64,000 nucleotides of DNA from Neobacillus niacini NBRC 15566 (GTDB lineage Bacteria > Bacillota > Bacilli > Bacillales > Cytobacillaceae), in contig NZ_BCVA01000020.1 of the NCBI RefSeq assembly GCF_001591505.1, forward strand, positions 30,229-94,228, in the 5' to 3' direction. The notes under the pieces are model-generated. The model did no database searches, was not told the DNA's origin, and saw only the letters and a list, made by a program, of their open reading frames with translations. Numbering within the stretch: position 1 is the first letter of the stretch; every line of letters begins with the position of its first letter. Position numbers and translations under genes: made by a program. This document shows positions 33,310-41,922 of the stretch, one piece after another.

Positions 33310-34014
33310 ATGTCAAACAAACTTAGCCTGTGCACCTTAGAGGCTGTGCAGCATGATGAAGGGTCTGAGGATTCCACTTGGAATGAATATTATTTTAAAC
33401 TGCAGAAGTATTGTCATTTTCTTACCCAGAGTAAATGGGATGGAGACGATTTAGCACAAGAGGCGTTGGTAAAGGCAATATCCTATTACAGCCAAGAGAG
33501 AATCACTCCGGCGTTATTAAATAAAATAGCACACAATCATTGGATGGATACACTTCGTAAAAGAAAGAACGAACCATTCATTCATGAACAAATGCGTGAG
33601 GAGAACTATTTTTCAGCGGGGGATACGATTGCTTCAGTGGATTTGTTACTGGATACTTTTACTCCACGGCAGGCAATCATTTTTCTTTTAAAAGAAGCGT
33701 TTCAATATCAATCGAAGGAAATTGCAGAAATATTAAATACGACCGAAATGGCAGTAAAGGCGAGTCTTAACAGGGCTAAGAAACGAATCGGAAATGAACG
33801 GGAACCTTTTTCCTTAGATTCGTTTTGGGAAGAGGAGGAACGAGAACAGCTCAGGGATCTTTTTCATGATTCACTCGTCAACCAAGACCCAACTGTCCTA
33901 ATTGAAGCCATACCGTCCGTAATCAGGTTGATTGATGTTCCTAAGGCAGTTTCCAGAAAACCAATCCCATTCAAATCTTCAGCTCCTTTAAGCACTCTCT
34001 GTATGGCTGCATAG
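33310..34014 (+). CDS. Sigma-70 family (ECF-like) RNA polymerase sigma factor
   Basis: A 234-residue sigma factor. Region 2 is around [19 protein letters not shown], and region 4 around [44 protein letters not shown]. There is no region 3, as in ECF factors, but a 65-residue extension at the C-terminus ([28 protein letters not shown]) is unusual and may be its own regulatory domain. No anti-sigma gene is adjacent. The ATG at 33310 with AAGGGA is preferred to earlier in-frame starts. It is 31 bases before a clpP paralogue with no terminator, so the two are cotranscribed. Confidence 0.82.
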   Translation: MSNKLSLCTLEAVQHDEGSEDSTWNEYYFKLQKYCHFLTQSKWDGDDLAQEALVKAISYYSQERITPALLNKIAHNHWMDTLRKRKNEPFIHEQMREENYFSAGDTIASVDLLLDTFTPRQAIIFLLKEAFQYQSKEIAEILNTTEMAVKASLNRAKKRIGNEREPFSLDSFWEEEEREQLRDLFHDSLVNQDPTVLIEAIPSVIRLIDVPKAVSRKPIPFKSSAPLSTLCMAA

Positions 34015-34045
34015 CCAATTACTTGCTTTTAAGGAGGATTTAGAA

Positions 34046-34630
34046 ATGAGTACGATTCCATATGTAATTGAACAGTCCAACCGCGGTGAACGCTCTTATG
34101 ATATATATTCTCGGCTATTAAAGGACCGAATCATTATAATTGGTGAAGAAATTAATGATCATACCGCGAATAGCGTTGTAGCTCAATTATTATTTTTAGC
34201 AGCGGACGCACCTGATAAAGAAATCTCTCTCTATATTAACAGTCCAGGCGGTTCTACCTCAGCGGGGTTTGCCATTTTTGATACGATGCAATACATTAAG
34301 CCTGACGTCAGAACCATATGTACGGGAATGGCAGCGTCGTTTGGTGCCATGCTGCTGCTAGCTGGGACGAAGGGAAAGCGATATGCATTGCCAAATAGTG
34401 AAATCATGATCCATCAGCCTCTGGGTGGCGTCAGGGGTCAGGCTACAGAAATAGAAATCTCAGCAAAACGAATCTTAAAATTGCGGGAACATATCAATCA
34501 AATTATTGCCGAAAGAACCGGTCAAAGTGTTGAAAAAGTCGCAAAAGATACCGACCGCGACTACTTTATGAGTGCAGAAGAAGCCAAAGAATATGGAATA
34601 ATCGATGAGATATTATACCCAAAGGTATAA
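34046..34630 (+). CDS. clpP: ClpP-type protease subunit (probable second ClpP)
   Basis: A 194-residue serine protease subunit. The catalytic triad is visible: Ser in [11 protein letters not shown], His in MIHQPLGG, and Asp in KDTDRDYF. The N-terminal [27 protein letters not shown] axial loop region is normal. It is close to, but differs from, the housekeeping Bacillus ClpP at many positions, and it sits behind a sigma factor rather than in the usual clpP context, so it is probably a paralogue. Paralogues of this kind occur in the Bacillus cereus group. It follows AAGGAGG and ends at a terminator. No CtsR site is visible upstream. Confidence 0.88.
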   Translation: MSTIPYVIEQSNRGERSYDIYSRLLKDRIIIIGEEINDHTANSVVAQLLFLAADAPDKEISLYINSPGGSTSAGFAIFDTMQYIKPDVRTICTGMAASFGAMLLLAGTKGKRYALPNSEIMIHQPLGGVRGQATEIEISAKRILKLREHINQIIAERTGQSVEKVAKDTDRDYFMSAEEAKEYGIIDEILYPKV

Positions 34631-34659
34631 TACAAAAATAATTTGCAAAAATAACAAGA

Positions 34660-34689
34660 AAAAGGTTAGCAATTGCTAGCCTTTTTTTT
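34660..34689 (+). terminator. Terminator after clpP
   Basis: AAAGGTTAGC and GCTAGCCTTT form a near-perfect hairpin around AATT, followed by a T run. Confidence 0.8.
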
Positions 34690-34690
34690 A

Positions 34691-34751
34691 TTGACACCAT
34701 TTATAACATACCATATAGTTAAACAGGTGAATAGTTTAACAGTTTAACTAT
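34691..34751 (+). promoter_or_regulatory. MarR-gene promoter with overlapping inverted repeat operator
   Basis: TTGACA (34691-34696), 17 bases, TATAGT (34714-34719). ATAGTTAAAC (34715-34724) begins in the -10 box and has a perfect inverted partner GTTTAACTAT (34742-34751), with a further direct copy ATAGTTTAAC at 34731-34740. A repressor bound here would block transcription of the MarR/MMPL operon, so autoregulation is likely. Confidence 0.7.
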
Positions 34752-34786
34752 TATTTTTAAAGTAGAAGTGAGGTGAGAAATGGACG

Positions 34787-35248
34787 ATGGATAAAAAAAT
34801 CATTCAAGAATTAATCGACCGCTATGTGTCCGTTTCTTTTGAAGTCAATAAGAAGGCTGAGTCCTTAATCAAAAGTCAGATTGAAGAAGATATTACGATT
34901 GATCAGCACTACATTATTAGATACATTCAGAATTCTACTGAGTGTACGTCCTCTGAACTGGCAGAGGCCTTTGAGGTCAATAAAAGTGCGATTACCGCTA
35001 TCATTAATCGATTAGCGGACAGAGGTGTAATTGAAAGAACACGAGATGAAAACGATCGAAGAGTAGTATATCTTACCTTAAGTGAAAAAGGAAAAGAGAT
35101 GAGTCGAAAAACTCAGGAAAAGGTGCACCTTTTGGTAGAGTCATTGATTACCCAATTTGATGAAACGGAAATCACTAATTTTATTAATACGTATGAGAAA
35201 TTAGCCCTGATATTAACCAACATGAAAAAGGAAGAAATGGGGGAGTAA
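34787..35248 (+). CDS. MarR-family transcriptional regulator
   Basis: A 153-residue winged-helix regulator. The HTH and wing are in TSSELAEAFEVNKSAITAIINRLADRGVIERTRDENDRRVVYLTLSEKG, the DExDRR wing motif being diagnostic. N- and C-terminal helices form the dimer interface. It is four bases before an MMPL exporter gene and probably represses both in the absence of a ligand. A promoter with an inverted repeat over the -10 box precedes it. AGGTGAG lies before the start; an ATG seven bases earlier is out of frame and stops at once. Confidence 0.9.
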   Translation: MDKKIIQELIDRYVSVSFEVNKKAESLIKSQIEEDITIDQHYIIRYIQNSTECTSSELAEAFEVNKSAITAIINRLADRGVIERTRDENDRRVVYLTLSEKGKEMSRKTQEKVHLLVESLITQFDETEITNFINTYEKLALILTNMKKEEMGE

Positions 35249-35252
35249 AAAC

Positions 35253-38200
35253 GTGAGAGCGATTATAAAAGGAAAATGGTTTGTCCTCCTGGCATGGATT
35301 GCAGTCATCGCAGTTCTCTTTTTGTCTGCACCAAATATGGAACAGCTTGTCCGGGACAAAGGACAAATCAGCGTTCCGAAAGGCTATTCTTCTACTTTGG
35401 CCGAGGAAATTTTAAACGATGTCCAGTCAAGTGAAAATAGCGGAAATGAATTACAAACAGCATTGGTCTTCCATAGTGACAAAAAGTTGACGGAAGAAGA
35501 CTTTTCCAAGGCAGAAAAGGCGATTAATCAACTGGAAAAAGAGAAGAGTGATTTAGGTATAACTTCAATCCTGACTCATTTCAATCAAGAAGAATTGAAA
35601 GAACAGCTTGTATCGAAGGACGGTAAAACCATTCTTGTTTCCTTAAATGTAGCAGTAAATGACCGTGAAGCAAAAGAAATCACAAATGCCTTGTATAAAG
35701 CATTGGATAATGTGAAATTAGACCATTATTATACAGGAAACTGGCTGATTTCTGAGGACCTTGTAACCAACTCACAAGAAGGTCTTAAGAAGACCGAAGG
35801 GATTACGGTTGTTTTTATTTTAATTGTTCTTTTGCTTGTATTTAAATCAGCAATCGCTCCAATTATTCCATTAGTAACAGTTGGATTCAGCTATTTAGCT
35901 TCCCAATCCATCGTTGCGATATTAGTAGATAAAGTGAATTTCCCATTATCAACGTTCACGCAGATATTCTTAGTGGCTGTATTGTTTGGTATTGGGACTG
36001 ATTATTGTATATTGCTGCTTAGTCGTTTTAAAGAGGAAATGTCTAAGAATGATAGTGTAGTAGAAGCAATTGTTATTACGTATCGAAATGCAGGTAAAAC
36101 GGTGTTTTTTAGCGGATTAGCCGTTATGATTGGTTTTGCATCTATTGGTTTTTCTACCTTTGTTCTTTATCAATCAGCAGCTGCTGTAGCGATTGGAGTA
36201 GCCTTATTATTAATCGGCCTTTTTACGATTGTTCCGTTCTTTATGGCTGTATTAGGCAAGAAATTATTCTGGCCATCAAAAGGTAAGCTTGAACATGGTG
36301 AAAGTAAATTTTGGGGCTTTGTTGGCGGCTTTGCGTTAGCACGTCCTTTAATCGCGCTACTCATGGTAGCAGCCATTTCAGTTCCGGCATTATTTACGTA
36401 TGATGGAGATTTGTCGTTTAACTCTTTAGAGGAAATTGGTGATGAGTTCAATTCAATCCAAGGATTTAATATTATTGCTGATGGATTCGGACCTGGTGAA
36501 TCTATGCCAACACAAATTGTTTTTAAAAATGATGATGAGCTGAACACGTCTGAGTACATTGCTCTGACGGAAAAAATCAGCCAAGAGCTAAATAAAATTA
36601 GCGGTGTTGACACAGTCCGTTCCGTTACTCGCCCTACAGGTGAAACCATTGACGATTTATATATTTCAGAGCAGGTAAAAGGTCTTGAGGATGGTCTTGG
36701 TCAAGGAAATGATGGAATTGAACAGATTAGCAATGGTCTTGCCGATGCAGGCAGCCAGCTCGCTGCTAATCAGCCTAAAATGGAAGAGGCAGCTGATGGA
36801 ATCGGTCAATTGATTGCCGGAACATCTCAGCTCCAAACAGGCATGGGAACCATTCAAGAAAACCTTGCAAAAATTGAAGATGGATTAAGACAAGGTGCTG
36901 CTGGTACGACCCAAGTAAAAGAAGGTCTAGCGGTAATCAAGACTAAATCTGCCGAAGTTTTGGCGGGCAGTAAACAGCTGCTCGAGGGTTACAAACAGGC
37001 GGCCCAAGGGTTAAATGCACTTGAAGGAAACTATAAATTAGTTGAAAAGGGCTTAAGTGATCTAAATGCGTCCTTAGTGGCAACCAATCAATATTTTACG
37101 AATTTAGAAAATGAATATAGTGATATTGGGCAAAATCAAAACTATCAAGCTATCAAAATGACCATTCAGGGTTCTCAGGTAGCAACTGCAGAATTAGCAG
37201 GCAGCTTGAATCAATTGAATGCAGGATTAAAAGGGGCTCAGGAAGGAATTAGCTTTGCAAATAGTAATTTTTCAGAAGCCATTGCAGGTCAGGAAGCACT
37301 TGTGAAGGGAATGGAAGATCTCTTAAAAGGTTTAACAGAGATTGAATCAGGACTTTACACAATGGGAAATGGCCAAGGACAAATTGTGGATAGCCTGCCT
37401 CAATTTTCAAATGGTCTAAATGGATTAAATAGTGGTCAGCAGCAGATATTAACAGGCTTTAAGGATATGAGCGGTCAAATTACTCAGCTTTCAGATGGGT
37501 TAACACAAAGCGCGGATGGCTTAAATCAAGTCTCTGATGGTTTGGAGTCTGCACAGGAGTATCTAGCTGGAGTATCGGAACAAAAGCAAAATGGTTTCTT
37601 TATTCCACAAGAGGTCCTTGATGGTGAAGACTTTGAGCAAGTCTTAGACACCTATATGTCAAAGGATCGTAAAGTAATGACGATTGATGTGGTCTTTAAT
37701 ATGAACCCATATTCGAATGAAGCTCTTCAGACGGTTCCTGAAATTAAAGATACAGTGGAACGCATTGTCAAGGACACGAAGCTTGAAAACGCAGAAATAG
37801 CAGTCGGCGGTGTATCTAGTATGCATCATGATCTAGATAATATTTCGCAAGCTGACTATTCTCGAACAGTAGTGCTTATGTTAATTGGGATTACGATTAT
37901 TCTAATCATTCTGTTCCGTTCCATCATTATGCCTTTATATTTGATAGGTTCATTAATTTTAACGTATTTTACTTCTATGGCACTTGCTGAGGTATTATTT
38001 GTAAATATCTTAGGTTATTCAGGAATTAGCTGGGCTGTTCCGTTCTTCGCGTTTGTCATATTAATTGCACTCGGAATTGATTACAGTATTTTCTTAATGG
38101 ACCGATTTAATGAATTTAAACATATGCCGGTAGAACAAGCGATTCTCATCTCGATGAAGAAAATGGGGACGGTTATTATCTCGGCGGCTGTCATTTTGGG

Positions 38201-38405
38201 CGGTACTTTTGCTGCGATGATGCCAGCTGGTGTTTTATCTTTACTACAAATTGCGGCCATTCTATTAATCGGACTTTCACTCTATGCTCTTGTAATTTTA
38301 CCGTTGTTTGTTCCCGTCATGGTCAAAACCTTTGGCGAGGCAAACTATTGGCCGTTTAAAAAGAATACCGATACCGTTGTACATGATCATTCAACACATT
38401 TGTAA
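35253..38405 (+). CDS. MMPL/RND-type exporter with long extracytoplasmic repeat domain
   Basis: A 1050-residue membrane exporter. Residues 7-26 form the first helix; helices 2-6 lie around 180-330, including FGIGTDYCILLLSRFKEE, the proton-relay segment of MMPL proteins. Residues about 475-780 form an extracytoplasmic region of repeated short units such as GLxQGNDGIEQISNGL and GTTQVKEGLAVIK, predicted to be helical. The second membrane half (about 880-1035) repeats the motif as ALGIDYSIFLMDRFNEF. It follows MarR directly with GGGGGAG before a GTG start. It probably exports a lipid-like or toxic compound sensed by MarR; the substrate is unknown. Confidence 0.88.
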   Translation: MRAIIKGKWFVLLAWIAVIAVLFLSAPNMEQLVRDKGQISVPKGYSSTLAEEILNDVQSSENSGNELQTALVFHSDKKLTEEDFSKAEKAINQLEKEKSDLGITSILTHFNQEELKEQLVSKDGKTILVSLNVAVNDREAKEITNALYKALDNVKLDHYYTGNWLISEDLVTNSQEGLKKTEGITVVFILIVLLLVFKSAIAPIIPLVTVGFSYLASQSIVAILVDKVNFPLSTFTQIFLVAVLFGIGTDYCILLLSRFKEEMSKNDSVVEAIVITYRNAGKTVFFSGLAVMIGFASIGFSTFVLYQSAAAVAIGVALLLIGLFTIVPFFMAVLGKKLFWPSKGKLEHGESKFWGFVGGFALARPLIALLMVAAISVPALFTYDGDLSFNSLEEIGDEFNSIQGFNIIADGFGPGESMPTQIVFKNDDELNTSEYIALTEKISQELNKISGVDTVRSVTRPTGETIDDLYISEQVKGLEDGLGQGNDGIEQISNGLADAGSQLAANQPKMEEAADGIGQLIAGTSQLQTGMGTIQENLAKIEDGLRQGAAGTTQVKEGLAVIKTKSAEVLAGSKQLLEGYKQAAQGLNALEGNYKLVEKGLSDLNASLVATNQYFTNLENEYSDIGQNQNYQAIKMTIQGSQVATAELAGSLNQLNAGLKGAQEGISFANSNFSEAIAGQEALVKGMEDLLKGLTEIESGLYTMGNGQGQIVDSLPQFSNGLNGLNSGQQQILTGFKDMSGQITQLSDGLTQSADGLNQVSDGLESAQEYLAGVSEQKQNGFFIPQEVLDGEDFEQVLDTYMSKDRKVMTIDVVFNMNPYSNEALQTVPEIKDTVERIVKDTKLENAEIAVGGVSSMHHDLDNISQADYSRTVVLMLIGITIILIILFRSIIMPLYLIGSLILTYFTSMALAEVLFVNILGYSGISWAVPFFAFVILIALGIDYSIFLMDRFNEFKHMPVEQAILISMKKMGTVIISAAVILGGTFAAMMPAGVLSLLQIAAILLIGLSLYALVILPLFVPVMVKTFGEANYWPFKKNTDTVVHDHSTHL

Positions 38406-38410
38406 AAAAG

Positions 38411-38441
38411 AAGCACGCTGAGAAATTCTCAGCGTGCTTTC
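38411..38441. terminator. Bidirectional terminator between MMPL and cupredoxin genes
   Basis: AAGCACGCTGAGAA pairs with TTCTCAGCGTGCTT, a 14-base stem around a single base, with flanking A and T runs for both convergent genes. Confidence 0.8.
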
Positions 38442-38446
38442 TTGCT

Positions 38447-39325
38447 CTACTCCACTATAACTGTCCCTTTAAACATATTCATTCCACATGTAAAGGTATA
38501 TTCTCCTTCTTTGTCAGGGGTAAAGGTTAAATTTGTTGTACCTGCCTTTAGATTAATATTGTTTAAATCGAAATCTGGCATCATAAAGGTTGAAAAACAG
38601 CTATTGTCACCCGGATTTGTAATGTTTAACTCCACTTGTACACCTTTTTTTACTCTAATCACATTGGGAGAATAGCCAGTCGGTGTTACCATCATGTCTA
38701 TTTTAGGATTAGTTTCACCCGTAATATCAAGTTCTGTTTTTGCTGGAGGAGTATTTGTCTCCTGTGTTTGAGCTGCTTCGGCTTCACCAGGAATTTTGAC
38801 TAGATCACTACTGTATAAAAATAAAAATAAGGCAATCAGAACCAGTCCAGCTGAAAAAATATTAAATGGTGAAATTCCTTGTGTATCCAGTGATAGCTTA
38901 CCGTTTGTATCAACAATGATAAATAAAATAACTAGACCAAGAATAATAACATACAAGCCTAGTAATATCCCAAGCATGATTGTTGGGTTATCAAACTGAA
39001 GGATGGCACCTAAGAGGGCACCGATCATTCCACTTACAATACCGGAAACCGATCCGCTTAAAATCGCCAACATCCCAACAGGCTGGCCAGCAATAAAACC
39101 TAGGACAAAACCAATTAAAGTACCTAAGCCAACAGGGAAAAATAATTCGCCTGAAAGAATCCCGCTGATATATCCAGCTAATAATCCTCCCATCATTGTC
39201 AGGACGATTACGACAATCGTACCTGAAAGGCTTGCAAGTTTATTTTTCTTCCGATGGAGCAGAAGAATGGAAAATCCAGTCAATACACTCATAATAACGA
39301 TTGTGAAAATCGATAATACATACAT
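38447..39325 (-). CDS. Polytopic membrane protein with C-terminal cupredoxin domain
   Basis: A 292-residue protein. The first 180 residues contain about six glycine-rich hydrophobic segments (GGLLAGYISGILSGELFFPVG, GMLAILSGSVSGIVSGMIGALLGAIL). After a Thr/Pro/Glu-rich linker, residues about 205-292 form a cupredoxin domain facing outside: SPNVIRVKKGVQVELNI, NPGDNSCFSTFMMPDF and EYTFTCGMNMFKGTVIV. The Cys and Met residues in the last motif are the type found in copper-binding cupredoxin_1 proteins. Probably binds or transfers copper at the membrane. It is a single gene; a 49-codon gene lies upstream on the same strand. Confidence 0.8.
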   Translation of the reverse strand: MYVLSIFTIVIMSVLTGFSILLLHRKKNKLASLSGTIVVIVLTMMGGLLAGYISGILSGELFFPVGLGTLIGFVLGFIAGQPVGMLAILSGSVSGIVSGMIGALLGAILQFDNPTIMLGILLGLYVIILGLVILFIIVDTNGKLSLDTQGISPFNIFSAGLVLIALFLFLYSSDLVKIPGEAEAAQTQETNTPPAKTELDITGETNPKIDMMVTPTGYSPNVIRVKKGVQVELNITNPGDNSCFSTFMMPDFDLNNINLKAGTTNLTFTPDKEGEYTFTCGMNMFKGTVIVE

Positions 39326-39442
39326 TTGAAATCCCCTCTAACAGTTAATAAACAACATATGTACATTATAAATGCATTGATAAACATAAAGATTGTCTTT
39401 TTGGTGGCGTTTATGAACGTTTAATGAAAACTTCACTGGAAA

Positions 39443-39465
39443 TAAAAAAAGACGTTCTCAACGTC
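39443..39465 (-). terminator. Terminator overlapping the stop codon of a 49-codon gene
   Basis: On the minus strand GACGTT-GAG-AACGTC is followed by TTTTTTT. The TGA stop of the small gene lies in the hairpin loop, so coding and termination are tightly joined. Confidence 0.7.
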
Positions 39466-39607
39466 CATTGGGTTTATTGATTTTCTCGTTATCTATGGTG
39501 TTTTTATAGATTCTTTTTAACGCTTCATTTTGCATTTTCATAAGGTCAAGTAAGTATCGTTTTTCTTCTTCTTCCTGATCAATCTCATTCTTTTCGTCAT
39601 TTTTCAA
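39458..39607 (-). CDS. Small charged protein, 49 residues
   Basis: An open frame with TTG start, preceded by TGAGGTGAT, encoding a very charged helical peptide (KNDEKNEIDQEEEEKRYLLDLMKMQNEALKRIYKNTIDN). A coiled-coil of about 30 residues is likely. It ends exactly at a perfect intrinsic terminator, good evidence that the frame is real. I do not recognise the family. It lies between the proS leader (opposite strand) and the cupredoxin gene. Confidence 0.55.
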   Translation of the reverse strand: MKNDEKNEIDQEEEEKRYLLDLMKMQNEALKRIYKNTIDNEKINKPNGR

Positions 39608-39700
39608 GAATATCACCTCATTCCTACTAATTGTAACCGAAATCCAGGCTAGAAATAAAGCATTGTAATATGTAATCAGAATATTTTTCCATAATAGTAT

Positions 39701-39729
39701 TTGACATTTTCGTGTTAGAACTATATAAT
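39701..39729 (+). promoter_or_regulatory. Promoter of the proS T-box leader
   Basis: TTGACA (39701-39706), an exact 17-base spacer, and TATAAT (39724-39729): a consensus sigma-A promoter. Transcription should start near 39736, just before the T-box. Confidence 0.8.
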
Positions 39730-39735
39730 TTTTTC

Positions 39736-39986
39736 AAGAATACTATTTTAAACTGTGAAGAGGATTAGTAAAATGTAAGGTGTCTTACAAAGAGAGGAAA
39801 CCATTGGTGGAAGGTTTCTTAAGACAGACATTTGAACCTGCCTTGGAGTTCTGTATCGGATTCTTATTTGAAGATACATGCGGATAAAATCCGTTATCAT
39901 GTCGAGAGTATAAAGCATTTGCTTTATGAATTTAGGGTGGTATCGCCAGGTCTTGGTCCCTTTTTGGGGCCAAGGCCTTTTTATAT
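39736..39986 (+). promoter_or_regulatory. T-box riboswitch for proline (proS leader)
   Basis: A tRNA-sensing leader. The T-box sequence AGGGTGGTATCGCC is at 39934-39947 (consensus AGGGTGGNACCGCG), directly before a terminator formed by GGTCTTGGTCCC and GGGGCCAAGGCC with a T run (39949-39983). Stem I shows the AGTA bulge near 39768 and a GAA-CCT-G specifier loop at 39834-39840, so CCT would read proline tRNA. Uncharged tRNA-Pro would favour antitermination and raise proS expression. A strong promoter lies just upstream. Confidence 0.85.
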
Positions 39987-39992
39987 TCAAAC

Positions 39993-40174
39993 CTGTGTTA
40001 AAGCGTAATATTAATATTGGCACCTGTTGATTTGCGTGGAAGGCACGAAGACTCCTGCAGGAGGACGGGACAGGGGAGACCCCGCAGACGCTTTAGCGTC
40101 GAGGAGGCTTCCCGAACCGCCTGCGGAAAGCGAAGTGCCTGGAGCGCAAATCAACAGTCCAGTTTAGCACACAG
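39993..40174. repeat. Palindromic dispersed repeat, family A copy 2, between T-box and proS
   Basis: A 182-base element from CTGTGTTA to a slightly altered GCACACAG end. Inner arms CTGTTGATTTGCG (40024-40036) and GCGCAAATCAACAG (40143-40156) are nearly perfect; the central GAGACCCCGC, GAGGAGGCTTCCCG and CTGCGGAAAGCG blocks match the copy at 23399-23579. It lies just after the T-box terminator and ends 32 bases before the proS start, so read-through mRNA carries it. Confidence 0.78.
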
Positions 40175-40206
40175 CGATATTTTAAAAAAATAATGAGGTG
40201 TCAAAA

Positions 40207-41637
40207 ATGGCAAAGGAATTTGTAAAAGATGTTACCAGTATGGACGAGGATTTCGCCCAGTGGTATACCGATGTTGTAACAAAAGCAGACTTAATTGATT
40301 ATTCAAGTGTACGCGGATCAATGATTATCCGCCCTTATGGATATGCCCTATGGGACAATATTAAAAATGAATTAGACCGACGTATTAAAGAAACAGGACA
40401 TGAAAATGTCTATATGCCATTATTTATCCCTGAAAGCTTGCTGCAAAAAGAAAAAGATCATGTTGAAGGCTTTGCACCTGAAGTGGCATGGGTAACACAT
40501 GGTGGTTCTGAGGAGCTGGCTGAGCGTTTAGTCGTGCGCCCAACATCTGAAGTTCTTTTCTGTGAGCATTATAGCAATATCATTCATTCTTACAGGGATT
40601 TACCAAAGCTTTATAATCAATGGGCTAACGTAGTTCGCTGGGAAAAAACAACCCGTCCATTTTTACGGACATTAGAATTTTTATGGCAGGAAGGTCATAC
40701 TGCACACGCAACGGATGAAGAAGCGATGGAAGAAACGATCAAAATGCTGAATGTCTATGCAGCGATTTGTGAAGAGATCCTTGCGATTCCTGTAGTTAAA
40801 GGTCAGAAGACCGAAAAAGAAAAATTTGCTGGAGCTAAAGCTACTTTTACCATTGAAAGCTTAATGCACGATGGTAAAGCCCTGCAGTCAGGAACATCCC
40901 ACCACTTTGGAACTGGTTTTGCGGAAGCATTCAATATCCAATATACGGACAAAGAAGGGAAGCTTCAGTATGTACACCAAACTTCATGGGGCTTTACGAC
41001 AAGAATTATTGGTGCATTGATTATGGTTCATGGTGACGACCGTGGTTTAGTTATTCCTCCAAAAGCAGCGCCAACTCAGGTTATGATTGTGCCAATCGCA
41101 CAGCATAAAGAAGGCGTTCTTGATTTTGCGTATGATTTGAAGAAGTCTCTTTCAAATGTTGCCCGCGTAGATATTGACGCAAGTGATAAAAAGCCAGGCT
41201 GGAAATTCAATGAATACGAAATGAAGGGAATTCCAGTTCGTTTAGAAGTGGGACCAAAAGATATTGAAAACAAGCAGGTTGTATTGGTTAGAAGAGATAC
41301 ATTGGAAAAAGTATTTGTACCATTGGATCAATTAGAAACGAAACTTGTGGAATTACTTGATGAAATCCAATCTAATTTATACAATAAAGCGTTGAATCAC
41401 CGTGAAGAAAGAACATCTGTAGCGACCACACTTCCTGAATTAAAGGAAAAGCTTGAAGCAAAACCAGGCTTCATTAAAGCTATGTGGTGCGGAGAGCTTG
41501 CGTGTGAGGAGAAAATCAAAGAAGAAACAACAGCAACTTCAAGATGTATTCCTTTTGAACAAGAGCAGGTTTCTACTACATGTGTATGCTGTGGAAAAGA
41601 AGCAGACAAGATGGTTTATTGGGCAAAAGCATACTAA
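40207..41637 (+). CDS. proS: Prolyl-tRNA synthetase, archaeal/eukaryotic type
   Basis: A 476-residue class II synthetase that charges tRNA-Pro. It lacks the editing insertion of the long bacterial form and has the type seen in archaea, eukaryotes and some Bacillus (ProS2): [20 protein letters not shown] near the N-terminus, motif 2 in [21 protein letters not shown], and a C-terminal zinc-type domain with cysteines ([20 protein letters not shown]). The ATG at 40207 follows GAGGTG; a GTG nine bases upstream overlaps that site. It is controlled by a proline T-box. A long-type ProRS may be encoded elsewhere. Confidence 0.93.
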   Translation: MAKEFVKDVTSMDEDFAQWYTDVVTKADLIDYSSVRGSMIIRPYGYALWDNIKNELDRRIKETGHENVYMPLFIPESLLQKEKDHVEGFAPEVAWVTHGGSEELAERLVVRPTSEVLFCEHYSNIIHSYRDLPKLYNQWANVVRWEKTTRPFLRTLEFLWQEGHTAHATDEEAMEETIKMLNVYAAICEEILAIPVVKGQKTEKEKFAGAKATFTIESLMHDGKALQSGTSHHFGTGFAEAFNIQYTDKEGKLQYVHQTSWGFTTRIIGALIMVHGDDRGLVIPPKAAPTQVMIVPIAQHKEGVLDFAYDLKKSLSNVARVDIDASDKKPGWKFNEYEMKGIPVRLEVGPKDIENKQVVLVRRDTLEKVFVPLDQLETKLVELLDEIQSNLYNKALNHREERTSVATTLPELKEKLEAKPGFIKAMWCGELACEEKIKEETTATSRCIPFEQEQVSTTCVCCGKEADKMVYWAKAY

Positions 41638-41649
41638 TATTTTTGTGGA

Positions 41650-41680
41650 GACTCTTCCTTTTTGGAAGGGTCTTTTTATT
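41650..41680 (+). terminator. Terminator after proS
   Basis: GACTCTTCC pairs with GGAAGGGTC (one G-U) around TTTTT, followed by TTTTTATT. Confidence 0.8.
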
Positions 41681-41691
41681 AATTGCCGTTC

Positions 41692-41893
41692 ATGAAGCCT
41701 AAAATGAAAGGAAAATCACGAAAGTGGTCATCATGAAGGGTTTATGAAGCCCAAAGTGAAAGGGAAATCGGTAAAATGGTCATCATAAGCCCTCCATGAA
41801 GCCCAAAATGAAAGAAATATCGCATAAGTGGTCACCATGAAGGGTTTATAAAGCCCAAAGTCGAAAAAGAAAAGAGAAAATGGACTTCATGAA
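41692..41893. repeat. Tandem array of four 52-base units
   Basis: Units begin ATGAAGCC or its variants at 41692, 41744, 41796 and 41848, exactly 52 bases apart. Each has AAAATGAAAGG or a relative, then a variable AATCxxxAAAxTGGTCATCAT segment; ends of units alternate between GAAGGGTTT and AAGCCCTCC, which are complementary. The units are diverged from each other by several bases. Three of the four are not a conserved open frame. It fills the proS-GNAT gap; copies are too diverged and lack spacers, so not a CRISPR. Confidence 0.75.
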
Positions 41894-41922
41894 GATTCAA
41901 AGTTTTTAAAGGGGGAGACAAA

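Noticed and set aside
39748..40023. Minus-strand open frame of 91 codons
   Set aside because: It lies across the proline T-box and terminator; the RNA structure explains the sequence and there is no ribosome site.
41692..41893. CRISPR-like spacing of the 52-base units
   Set aside because: Units are contiguous, diverged and have no unique spacers; no cas genes.
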